A DNA stretch of 37,552 nucleotides from Acidobacteriota bacterium. GTDB taxonomy: Bacteria; Acidobacteriota; Vicinamibacteria; Vicinamibacterales; CAVVIG01. Shown here in pieces: positions 31,005-37,552 of this stretch. The notes under the pieces were generated by a model, which was not told where the DNA came from, ran no database searches, and worked only from the letters and a program-made list of their open reading frames with translations. Made by a program: the position numbers and the translations under genes. Location: assembly GCA_017883165.1 (NCBI GenBank), contig JADGOC010000021.1, positions 1 through 37,552 on the forward strand, written 5' to 3'. How positions within the stretch are numbered: the first letter of the stretch is position 1; every line of letters begins with the position of its first letter.

Positions 31005-33881
31005 ATGACTTTCCCGTGCCTTCGCGTCGCCGTGAGCGGTGTGTTCGCCAGCGTGCTTGCCGCCGCGGTTTCGGTCGCGTCCGCCCAGAGGCCGCCCGCT
31101 GGACACGAGACGTCCGCGGCGTCGGTCGCATCCTATGGCCTTTCGCAGCAGATGCCGGTGGATCCGGAAGTCGTAGTCGGCACGCTGCCGAACGGCTTAC
31201 GCTACTACGTGCGCGCGAACGGGAAACCGGGCCACCGGGTTGAGTTGCGGCTCGTCGTCAAGGCCGGTTCGGTGCTGGAGGACGACGACCAGCGGGGGCT
31301 GGCGCACTTCGTCGAACACATGGAGTTCGAAGGCACACGGCACTTTCCGCGGCAGAGCATCGTCGACTTCCTGTCGTCGCTCGGCTTGAGTATCGGTCCG
31401 GACGCGAACGCGGTGACGAGCTACGACGACACGCAATACACGCTGCGGGTGCCGACCGACGTGCCTGGCGCACTCGATCGCGCGCTGCTGATCCTCGAGG
31501 ACTGGGCGCAGGGCGCCTCGTTCGATCAGGACGGTATCGACCGCGAGCGCGGCATCGTTCTGTCGGAATGGCGGATGCACCTCGGCGCAGGCGAGCGTAC
31601 GCAGGACAAGATCCGCCGCGTGCAGCTCGAAGGATCGCGCTACGCGGATCGGCCGCCCATCGGCGACCCTGACATCATCGAGCACGCGCAGCGTGAGCAA
31701 GTCACGCGGTTCTATCGCGATTGGTACCGTCCGGATCTGATGGCCGTGATTGTCGTGGGCGATGTCGATCGCGACGCCGCCGAAACCATGCTCAAGGAGC
31801 ATTTCTCATCCCTCTCCTCGCCCTCGCCCGAGCGATCGCGGCCCGCGTTCGATGTGCCGGACCATCCCGCCGCGCGCTACGCCGTCGCCACCGACAAGGA
31901 GACGACCGCGACCGCCGTCGAGATCAGCGACCTTCGGCCGGCGCGCAACCAGGGGTCGGTCGGCGGCTATCGCGAGCTGATGCTCGACCAGTTGTTCGCC
32001 GGCATGCTCGGCGCCAGGCTCAACGAACTCAGCCAGAGCGTGAATCCGCCATTTCTCAGAGCGGCCGCGGATCGTGAGCTGTTCCCGACGCCTAGGACGA
32101 AGGACGAGGCGGTGCTCGAGGCGCTCGTTTCGAACGATGGCGTGGCGCGCGGTCTTGGCGCGCTCGTGACCGAGCTCCAGCGGGTCGCACGGTTCGGCTT
32201 CACCGCGACCGAACTCGCGCGCGCGAAGCAGGCGATGATGCTCGGCTCCGAACGCGTGGCCACGGAAAGCCCGGACCGTGAATCCGCGAGCCGCGCAGAC
32301 GAGTACACGCGGAATTTTCTCGAGGGAGAAGCGCTGCCAACGATCTGGCAGGAGCTCGCGTTCCACCGGCGGTTCGTCCCAGCCATCACGCTGGGCGGAG
32401 TCAACGCGCTCACCGGGGAATGGTTCCCCGACCGGAACCGACTCATTGTCGTATCCGCGCCGGAAGCGGCAGGCGTCGTTCTGCCCGATCAGGCGCAGCT
32501 CGCGGCGGTGGTGAAGACCGCCTCGGCGACGCGGCTCGAGCCCTATGTGGACGCCGCGGCGGGGGAGGTCCTCTTGGACGCGCCGCCTGCACGCGGCACG
32601 ATCGTGAAGACAACGGTCCGTCCGGAGGCCGGCATCACTGAGTGGATGTTGTCGAACGGCGCAACCGTCGTGCTCAAGCCGACCAAGCTGAAGGAAGATC
32701 AAATCCTGTTCCACGCCACGGCGCCAGGGGGAACGTCGCTAGCGAGCGACATCGATTTCATTCCCGCTCGCGTCGCCGACGCCGTGGTCCCCGCGGGCGG
32801 CGTCGGGCGGCTGACCGCCGTGCTGCTCGACAAGATTCTCGCCGGCAAGGCGGTCGCCGTTACGCCGTACATCAGCGAAATCGACGAGGGAATGGGAGGC
32901 GGAAGCACGCCGCAGGATCTCGAAACGATGTTCCAGCTCCTGTACCTGCGATTCACGCAGCCGCGCGGCGATCCGACCGCGTTCGCCGCGATGACGTCGC
33001 AGGCCAGAGCGCTGCTTGCGAATCAGATGGCGAGCCCCGACGTCGTGTTCAACCAGGCCATTGAGGCCACGCTTAGCCGGAACAGCCCCCGGCGGCAGCC
33101 CGAGACGCCTGGAACGGTAGACCAGTGGAATCTCGCGAAGTCGCTGGCGTTCTACAAGTCGCGCTTCGCTGACGCAAGCAACTTCACGTTTGTCTTCGTC
33201 GGCAGCTTCACGCCGGAAACCATCAAGCCGCTCGTCGAAACCTACATCGCCAGCCTCCCAGCGACGCACGCACACGAGACATGGCGGGACCTCGGCATCG
33301 CACCGCCCTCCGGGGTCGTCGAAAAGACCATCCAGAAGGGCATCGCACCGAGGAGCGACGTGGCGATCATCCTGTCCGGGCCGTTCGAGTACGACGATGC
33401 GCACAGGCTGGCGCTTCGGACGGTGACCCTCGTGCTGGAATCGCGGCTGTTCGACACGATCCGGCAGGAGCTCGGGGGCACCTACAGCATCACGGTCACG
33501 CCGGACACGCGAGAGTTTCCTCTGCCGGAATACAGCGTTCGGATCGACTGGACGTGCGACCCCGCGCGTGCGGCGACTCTCGTGCAACGCGTCTTCGACG
33601 AGATTGCGTTCGTGAAGGCCACGCCGCTCTCACCAGATCAGGTGGCCCGAATCCGCGAGAGCCTCGTGCGCGAGTTCGAGAGAAACAGCCAGGACAACGG
33701 CTATCTCCTCAACCAGATCTCACGCCGCTACGAAAACGGCGACGCGACGGACGTAGCGGCGGTTGACAACCTGCCGGACCGGATCGCGGCGCTGACGGGC
33801 GACGCGATTCAGCAGGCGGCGCAGACCTATCTCAATGTCGAGAACTACGTGAAGGTCACGCTGGTGCCGGAGACGAAGTAG
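31005..33881 (+). CDS. M16 family (insulinase-like) metallopeptidase, secreted
   Basis: The product is 958 aa from ATG at 31005, typical for the two-domain bacterial M16 (PqqL/zinc protease) proteins. Residues 1-27 are a signal peptide ending VASAQ. The inverted zinc motif HFVEH lies at residues 101-105, with third ligand Glu181 in DRERGIVLSEWR, at the expected 76-residue spacing. Three further M16 units follow: one beginning near QVTRFYRDWYRPDL, a second half starting near WMLSNGATVVLKP, and a final unit with FTFVFVGSFTPE and QELGGTYSITV. Only the first HxxEH is intact, as normal. Probably a periplasmic peptidase. It is the sole gene between tRNA fragments copies 3 and 4. Confidence 0.94.
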   Translation: MTFPCLRVAVSGVFASVLAAAVSVASAQRPPAGHETSAASVASYGLSQQMPVDPEVVVGTLPNGLRYYVRANGKPGHRVELRLVVKAGSVLEDDDQRGLAHFVEHMEFEGTRHFPRQSIVDFLSSLGLSIGPDANAVTSYDDTQYTLRVPTDVPGALDRALLILEDWAQGASFDQDGIDRERGIVLSEWRMHLGAGERTQDKIRRVQLEGSRYADRPPIGDPDIIEHAQREQVTRFYRDWYRPDLMAVIVVGDVDRDAAETMLKEHFSSLSSPSPERSRPAFDVPDHPAARYAVATDKETTATAVEISDLRPARNQGSVGGYRELMLDQLFAGMLGARLNELSQSVNPPFLRAAADRELFPTPRTKDEAVLEALVSNDGVARGLGALVTELQRVARFGFTATELARAKQAMMLGSERVATESPDRESASRADEYTRNFLEGEALPTIWQELAFHRRFVPAITLGGVNALTGEWFPDRNRLIVVSAPEAAGVVLPDQAQLAAVVKTASATRLEPYVDAAAGEVLLDAPPARGTIVKTTVRPEAGITEWMLSNGATVVLKPTKLKEDQILFHATAPGGTSLASDIDFIPARVADAVVPAGGVGRLTAVLLDKILAGKAVAVTPYISEIDEGMGGGSTPQDLETMFQLLYLRFTQPRGDPTAFAAMTSQARALLANQMASPDVVFNQAIEATLSRNSPRRQPETPGTVDQWNLAKSLAFYKSRFADASNFTFVFVGSFTPETIKPLVETYIASLPATHAHETWRDLGIAPPSGVVEKTIQKGIAPRSDVAIILSGPFEYDDAHRLALRTVTLVLESRLFDTIRQELGGTYSITVTPDTREFPLPEYSVRIDWTCDPARAATLVQRVFDEIAFVKATPLSPDQVARIRESLVREFERNSQDNGYLLNQISRRYENGDATDVAAVDNLPDRIAALTGDAIQQAAQTYLNVENYVKVTLVPETK

Positions 33882-34039
33882 CGCGGCGTGGAGCTCAGTT
33901 GCGGAAGGCGTCCCTAACGCCCAATTCTCTGTTACTCGCCTCGCACAACCTGGTCGACGCCTCTGCTTCCCCGCGAGTGCCGCCGCACGTTTCCGTGAGG
34001 ATGTTAGCTATCGGTTAGCTGAACCGAGGGTACGGAAGA

Positions 34040-34061
34040 AAGGCCCGGTTCTCCGGGCCTT
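34040..34061 (-). terminator. Intrinsic terminator facing the tRNA 3' end
   Basis: AAGGCCCGG (34040-34048) and CCGGGCCTT (34053-34061) form a perfect 9-bp stem with a TTCT loop. On the minus strand it is followed by TTTCTTCC. It lies 9 bases beyond the CCA of copy 4, exactly where a minus-strand tRNA transcript would end. The same flank is partly recognisable beside copy 2. The remainder of the 190-base gap 33882-34070 shows no gene. Confidence 0.65.
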
Positions 34062-34070
34062 CGGTGAGTC

Positions 34071-34241
34071 TGGTGCGGAAGAGGGGATTCGAACCCCTAC
34101 GGTATTGCTACCGCCAGCCCCTCAAGCTATCGAAAAGGGTAAGCACGCACACGTAAGCAGACCTGAACTGTGCTGACGGATCGTACGCACACATGCGCGC
34201 ACGTGTGCGCCCGTCACGACTTGTTTCGCACAAATTCGCAC
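34071..34241 (-). repeat. tRNA-Leu(GAG) 3'-half repeat, copy 4, with conserved tail
   Basis: This is the best-preserved copy. Core 34127-34071 (minus) reads GC-TTGAGGG-GCTGG (anticodon GAG), variable arm GCGGTA-GCAA-TACCGT, T arm AGGGG-TTCGAAT-CCCCT, acceptor CTTCCGC, discriminator A and CCA. An intrinsic terminator sits directly 3' of it. The tail has TCGAAAAGGGTAAGCACGC, CACACGTAAGCAGAC, GTGTGCGCCCG at about 34203-34213, and TTCGCAC at 34225-34231 and 34235-34241. The 5' half of the tRNA is missing. Confidence 0.88.
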
Positions 34242-34318
34242 ACGGGTCGGCGGCTCGTTTGATCGGCCAACGGCACCTCTTGCGCTGCGGAGGTTGCTCG
34301 GCTCAATGTCTAGGCGAC

Positions 34319-34345
34319 TGATCAGGAGTTGCCTCCGCCTGATCA
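34319..34345. repeat. Inverted repeat upstream of the DUF4442 gene
   Basis: TGATCAGG (34319-34326) and CCTGATCA (34338-34345) form a perfect 8-bp inverted repeat around 11 bases. There is no T-run, so an operator or recombination-related site is as likely as a terminator. The 557-base stretch 33882-34438 otherwise contains only the terminator and repeat copy 4. Confidence 0.4.
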
Positions 34346-34418
34346 AGCTCAGCCCCACCTCTTCGAGGACGGGATTATTCTCGCCCTCCCTGCTTGGCCG
34401 AATACTCTTCAGCCCCGA

Positions 34419-34424
34419 TATACT
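34419..34424 (+). promoter_or_regulatory. -10 element of the DUF4442 gene
   Basis: TATACT is followed by 14 bases and the ATG at 34439. Transcription would start about 8 bases before the start codon. No clear -35 element is seen. Confidence 0.35.
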
Positions 34425-34438
34425 TTATCGAGCACCCG

Positions 34439-34900
34439 ATGCGTCGTGACCCTTTGCGTTTGATGAAATGGATCAATTGGTATCCGCCGTTTCTCGGCGC
34501 GAACATCCGCGTGGTTTACACCGCGCCCGATTTCCAAACGATTCGCGTGCAATCCAAACTTTCGTGGCGAAATCTGAATGCTGTGGGCACGCACTTTGGT
34601 GGCACGCTGTATGCGATGTGCGATCCCTGGTTCATGCTGATGCTGATGCGGATGCTGGGCGAGGATTACATCGTATGGGACAAGGCAGCGAGCATTCAAT
34701 TCGTGCGCCCCGGTCGCGGCACGGTGACGGCGACATTTTGCGTAACGCGCGAGCACGTGGACGAAATTCGCGCGCGTGCCGATGCGGGTGAGAAGATCGA
34801 GCCAACGTTCAGCGTCGATGTGATGGACCAGCAGGATCAGATCGTCGCGCACGTCGACAAAGTCTTGTATGTCCGCAAGAAAAAGCCAAAGGCAGAATGA
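34439..34900 (+). CDS. DUF4442 domain protein (hot-dog thioesterase-like)
   Basis: The product is 153 aa from ATG at 34439, where the family normally begins (MRRDPLRLMKWINWYPPFLGA). An in-frame TTG at 34394 would add 15 residues. The conserved DUF4442 core is complete: SKLSWRNLNAVGTHFGGTLYAMCDPWFM, DYIVWDKAASIQFVRPGRGTV and VAHVDKVLYVRKK. The fold is a PaaI-like hot-dog, so acyl-CoA thioesterase activity is possible but not shown. Codon and base composition are visibly less GC-rich than the rest of the window (for example GCATTCAATTCGTG), which supports recent acquisition. It is cargo in the last interval of the array. Confidence 0.85.
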   Translation: MRRDPLRLMKWINWYPPFLGANIRVVYTAPDFQTIRVQSKLSWRNLNAVGTHFGGTLYAMCDPWFMLMLMRMLGEDYIVWDKAASIQFVRPGRGTVTATFCVTREHVDEIRARADAGEKIEPTFSVDVMDQQDQIVAHVDKVLYVRKKKPKAE

Positions 34901-35004
34901 AACCCATCGATGTCGCACACGCTCACCCTCGATGAGTTTCAGACGTGATGTCCCCATGATTTCCTACTCTTATTGGACATCATCGATCTCGATCGATACG
35001 CCAG

Positions 35005-35163
35005 CTGAACGCCTGGCACACCGCCCAAGACACTCTCGACACCGTCACCGTGGTGGACGACGTCGTGGTCGGTGCCTTGCCGCAGATCGAAGCGCGAGTC
35101 GGCAAGCAAGCGCGATCGGCACGCAGCAAAGATCTACTTGAAGACCCAGTGGGCCACGTCTGA
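35005..35163 (+). pseudogene. 3'-terminal coding remnant without start
   Basis: A stop-free plus-strand frame encodes LNAWHTAQDTLDTVTVVDD, then VVVGALPQIEARVGKQ and SARSKDLLEDPVGHV, ending at TGA 35161-35163. It has protein-like composition but no start codon in context. It overlaps the convergent CPBP gene by 30 bases. An adjoining frame just upstream (LDIIDLDRYAS, about 34968-35006) suggests a frameshifted longer gene. I do not recognise the family. It is probably the decayed end of an earlier cargo gene. Confidence 0.4.
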
Positions 35164-35838
35164 CTCGAGGTTCCAATAGATAATCGCGAGCGCCGTCAGA
35201 TCGAACGCGGCGTGCGCGCACATCAGCATCCACAGCCGCCCCGTCATCGCGAAGATCGCGCCGAACACGAGACCGGTGCCGAGGGCTTGCTCGACGCCGG
35301 GCCATCCCTGGTCTGGATAGTGAGCCAGTCCAAACAGGACAGTTGTGATCACCACGATTGCCACTTTGGCGCCGGCGCTGGATCCGAGGAGCTTGCCGAG
35401 CCGTTCGAACAGGTAGCCACGGAACACAGTCTCTTCTCCGAAGCCCGCAACCAGCATCGCGGCGATCGCCGCCGGTAGCAGTGCCCGATTTCCCGCCAGG
35501 TAATGGTAGGTCTGATTGATCACCGGGGCGCCGACGAGCGGCATCACGATCGCCTTCATCAGCAATTTGAAGGTGCTGCCGAAAACCAACCCGATCGCGA
35601 GTCCGCCGATCCAGCTCCTTGGCCGCACATAGCCGATCTCACGCCACGGCGTTCGCGACAACCGCGCCCATAACAACACGAGCATGGCGCCCACGGGCAC
35701 GACGACAATGCCCACGGTGCCGTTGCCGGAGAAAAGGATGACGAGCGTTGCGAGGATTCCCAACGGTCCGAATCCCCGCAACGCCGCCGCGAAGCGATCG
35801 TCAGATGTCACCAGTGTGCGTGGAACCGGCGGTGTCAT
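35134..35838 (-). CDS. CPBP family intramembrane glutamic endopeptidase
   Basis: The product is 234 aa. ATG at 35838 has AGGAAG just upstream; ATG at 35892 would add 18 polar residues. Six to eight hydrophobic segments are visible. The Abi/CPBP motif is intact: EETVFR at residues 135-140 (EE-x3-R), followed by His173 in FGLAHYP (F-x3-H) and a last segment with HAAFDLTAL (H-x3-D type). Eukaryotic Rce1 in this family cleaves prenylated proteins; bacterial members have roles in bacteriocin immunity or unknown substrates. It is the only complete gene in the array on the minus strand, the same orientation as the tRNA fragments. Confidence 0.9.
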   Translation of the reverse strand: MTPPVPRTLVTSDDRFAAALRGFGPLGILATLVILFSGNGTVGIVVVPVGAMLVLLWARLSRTPWREIGYVRPRSWIGGLAIGLVFGSTFKLLMKAIVMPLVGAPVINQTYHYLAGNRALLPAAIAAMLVAGFGEETVFRGYLFERLGKLLGSSAGAKVAIVVITTVLFGLAHYPDQGWPGVEQALGTGLVFGAIFAMTGRLWMLMCAHAAFDLTALAIIYWNLESDVAHWVFK

Positions 35839-35902
35839 AACTTCCTGAGGGAGACGGCTCGCGCGTGTACTCTTGATACGCTGATGGCACACAGGAGTTC
35901 AG

Positions 35903-36337
35903 ATGTCGGCGTTATCAAGAGTCAGGAGACGACGGGCGATAAGCCTGGTCATAGTGGCGCTTGTCGCGTGCGGCAGCCTGCTCGCCTGCAACCGCAATCC
36001 CGCGGGCCCAAACGGAGGGCCACTCGCGACAGGCCGATGGACCGGCGACGGTGTTTGTCTGTCAGTGGCCGACACCGGCTGCAACCTCGCGGTCGGGTGC
36101 AACCATGGCCAGTTCCCGCGACCGACCATCCGCGCTGACGGCACGTTCGACGTCGACGGCACGTACCGCATCGAGGCTGGACCGATCTCGATCGAGCCGG
36201 CACCGCCCGCACACTTTTCGGGCGTCGTGACCGGTTCACGCCTGACCCTCACTGTAATGCCGAGCGGATCACTTCCGCCGGCATCCTACTCAATGACGCC
36301 GACGACGGCAGGGGCGTGCCCTATTCCGTGCGTGTAG
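35903..36337 (+). CDS. Small lipoprotein of unknown function
   Basis: The product is 144 aa from ATG at 35903, with CAGGAG upstream. The N-terminus has an Arg-rich n-region, a hydrophobic stretch ISLVIVALVACGSLLAC, and lipobox LLAC with Cys at residue 29, so it should be a lipid-anchored envelope protein. The mature domain is Gly/Pro-rich with several Cys (GDGVCL, TGCNLAVGCN, and AGACPIPC at the end) and alternating strands, suggesting a small disulfide-bonded beta domain. I do not recognise a family. It diverges from the CPBP gene. Confidence 0.72.
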   Translation: MSALSRVRRRRAISLVIVALVACGSLLACNRNPAGPNGGPLATGRWTGDGVCLSVADTGCNLAVGCNHGQFPRPTIRADGTFDVDGTYRIEAGPISIEPAPPAHFSGVVTGSRLTLTVMPSGSLPPASYSMTPTTAGACPIPCV

Positions 36338-36388
36338 CGTTGATCACGAATCGCGGTTGCGTTACACGAGAGTGGAAGGAAGAGAGTC

Positions 36389-36555
36389 TGGTGCGGAAGA
36401 GGGGATTCGAACCCCCACGATCTTGCGATCGCCAGCCCCTCAAGCTTGCCGAAATCATGCGCTGATGTGACCCGACGCGTTCTCTTGAGACGGCTGCTAC
36501 ACAGAAGCGCGCACCTGCGCACGCCGGCGACGACTCTATTCGCACATTTTCGCAC
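36389..36555 (-). repeat. tRNA-Leu(GAG) 3'-half repeat, copy 5, with variant variable arm
   Basis: Core 36445-36389 (minus) has the GAG anticodon loop, acceptor CTTCCGC-A-CCA and T arm GGGGG-TTCGAAT-CCCCT. The variable arm is CGATC-GCAA-GATCG, where the other copies have CGGTA-GCAA-TACCG; changes on both sides keep the hairpin paired. The tail is more diverged near the core but retains a GCGCGCACCTGCGC block, then CGACTCTA and TTCGCAC at 36539-36545 and 36549-36555. From 36338 to 36755 no gene is supported. Confidence 0.85.
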
Positions 36556-36755
36556 ACCGCTAATACTGAATCAGCGCCACTTGGCTCCAGGCTGATCAGC
36601 CGAGGCGGCTAGCGCAAACCGCGTGCGCGTTCAGATCAACCTGAGCGTCGGCGAGCGCCGAGGCCAGCTTCTCAAGGTCGTCGCCGCAATCCTTCCTTGA
36701 CACTCTCCCGTTTTTCACCGAGCATGGGCGGCCCACGTCCACCCGGGAGGTTCTT

Positions 36756-37247
36756 GTGCCCATTCCTGTCCGGCTCCGCGTCAATAACACGTCATGTGAA
36801 CACACCGTCGAACCGCGGGTCCTGCTGGTGCACTACCTGCGCGATTTCTGCGGCCTGACCGGCACGCACGTCGGCTGCGAAACCGGCATCTGCGGAGCCT
36901 GCACCGTGCTCGTCGACGGCCAGCCCGTCAAGTCGTGCACGATGTTCGCCGTCCAGGCCGACGGCTTCGACGTCACGACCATCGAAGGCATCGCAACCAA
37001 CGGCCATCTGCACCCGGTGCAGCAGGGCTTCTGGGATTGCCACGGCCTGCAATGCGGCTTCTGCACGCCGGGTATGATCATGGCGTCCGTGCACCTCCTC
37101 GCGCAGAACGCGTCGCCCAGCCGCGAACAGATCGCGGAGGGGTTGCGCGGCAACCTGTGTCGCTGCACCGGCTACTCGCACATCTTCGACGCGGTCAACC
37201 AAGCTGCGGGCCAGTCCGCCCGGATCACGGGGGTGGCGCGTGGCTGA
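36756..37247 (+). CDS. (2Fe-2S)-binding small subunit of a molybdenum hydroxylase (CO dehydrogenase/xanthine dehydrogenase type)
   Basis: The product is 163 aa from GTG at 36756, with GGGAGG at 36745-36750. Two iron-sulfur clusters are indicated: plant-ferredoxin type cysteines CETGICGAC with a downstream Cys (VKSC), and the C-terminal four-helix domain with CGFCTPGM and CRCTG. The protein carries electrons from the molybdopterin subunit. Length and motifs match CoxS/CutS-type subunits. It overlaps the large subunit start by 8 bases. The actual substrate (CO, purine, aldehyde or other) cannot be decided from this subunit. Confidence 0.95.
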   Translation: MPIPVRLRVNNTSCEHTVEPRVLLVHYLRDFCGLTGTHVGCETGICGACTVLVDGQPVKSCTMFAVQADGFDVTTIEGIATNGHLHPVQQGFWDCHGLQCGFCTPGMIMASVHLLAQNASPSREQIAEGLRGNLCRCTGYSHIFDAVNQAAGQSARITGVARG

Positions 37248-37552
37248 CACGACCACTACTCCCTACGTCGGCCGCGCGATGAGGCGCGTCGAGGATCCAC
37301 GGCTCGTCAAAGGCATCGGCACGTACGTCGACGACCTGCGGCTCTCAAGGCTGCTGCACGCTGCGATCCTCCGCAGCCCCTACGCCCACGCGCGCATCGT
37401 CCGCATCGACGTATCCGCCGCGCGCGCCATTCCCGGTGTCGTCGCGGTCCTGACCGGCGCCGACGTGAACGCCGCCTGCGGTCTCGTGCCATGCGCGGCC
37501 GCGATTCCCGATCTGAAAGCGCCGAAGCACACGGTGCTCGCGGGCGATCGGG
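37240..37552 (+). CDS. Molybdopterin-binding large subunit of molybdenum hydroxylase, N-terminal part
   Basis: The frame opens at GTG 37240 and runs past the window end; 104 codons are visible. The start VADTTTTPYVGRAMRRVEDPRLVKG and the segments TYVDDLRLSRLLHAAILRSPYAHARI and GVVAVLTGADV are those of the aldehyde-oxidase/xanthine-dehydrogenase a/b hammerhead domain. The molybdopterin-binding domain and active-site motif, which would separate CO dehydrogenase (AYRCSFR) from others, are outside the window. It is coupled to the small subunit by overlap. A medium FAD subunit was not seen between them. Confidence 0.92.
   Translation, partial: MADTTTTPYVGRAMRRVEDPRLVKGIGTYVDDLRLSRLLHAAILRSPYAHARIVRIDVSAARAIPGVVAVLTGADVNAACGLVPCAAAIPDLKAPKHTVLAGDR

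Noticed and set aside
33882-34038. attC-like words (CCTAACGCCCAA, GGTTAGCT)
   Set aside because: They do not fit the core-site consensus or pair with each other in an attC-like fold.
27636-36556. Five complete tRNA genes
   Set aside because: Only the 3' halves are present. None has an acceptor 5' strand or D arm, and the sequence on that side is an unrelated tail.
27636-36556. CRISPR array or integron attC sites
   Set aside because: Repeats are kilobases apart with genes between, and they fold as a tRNA 3' half; no attC core sequences (RYYYAAC/GTTRRRY) were convincingly found, and no cas genes or integrase.
36596-36805. Minus-strand 69-codon frame before the 2Fe-2S gene
   Set aside because: Overlaps the ferredoxin-subunit start, has no ribosome-binding site and no family similarity that I can recognise.

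Overview
The window is high-GC bacterial chromosome, dense with genes. The gene mix suggests an Acidobacteriota-type organism, perhaps Vicinamibacteria-like: an Oar-like outer-membrane protein with a carboxypeptidase-regulatory domain, an M13 peptidase, a PepSY-like protein beside a two-component system, an RND pump, a BlaI/M56 pair, and several genes whose start codon lies 6-9 nt after a -10 hexamer. This placement is an inference; no rRNA or other phylogenetic marker is present.

Layout. 1-13093 is ordinary chromosome: the end of an M20 peptidase, a membrane MutS-like ATPase, an amidase, an O-methyltransferase divergent from pyruvate kinase, an MscS channel, an M13 metallopeptidase, an SRPBCC protein, a LOG-family protein, a DinB protein, a NamZ-like (DUF1343) protein, an RRM RNA-binding protein and a small Tudor-like protein. 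13090-23632 is an envelope-stress or efflux locus: histidine kinase and response regulator on the minus strand, divergent from PepSY-like, TonB-receptor-like, TolC, membrane-fusion and RND permease genes. A direct repeat spaced like an OmpR-family site lies between the two arms. 23647-26346 (minus) is a flavoprotein - BlaI - M56 peptidase operon. The flavoprotein's FAD-binding motif is encoded upstream of any ATG, GTG or TTG start.

The most unusual region is 27636-36556. It holds five copies, all in the same orientation, of the 3' half of a tRNA-Leu(GAG) gene. Each copy runs from the anticodon loop to an encoded CCA, and none has the 5' half. Copies are followed, on the side where the 5' half should be, by element-like sequence that includes paired TTCGCAC repeats in four of the five. 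Between the copies sit small unrelated gene sets: a Cys-rich periplasmic protein plus an M20 peptidase; GlsB/YeaQ plus YdhR plus a P-type ATPase fragment; an M16 peptidase; and DUF4442 plus CPBP protease plus a lipoprotein. This looks like a tandem array of gene cassettes or accreted islands using a tRNA 3' end as recombination site. No recombinase is in the window, and the intact tRNA should lie to the right. The window ends in a molybdenum hydroxylase operon (2Fe-2S subunit and the start of the large subunit).
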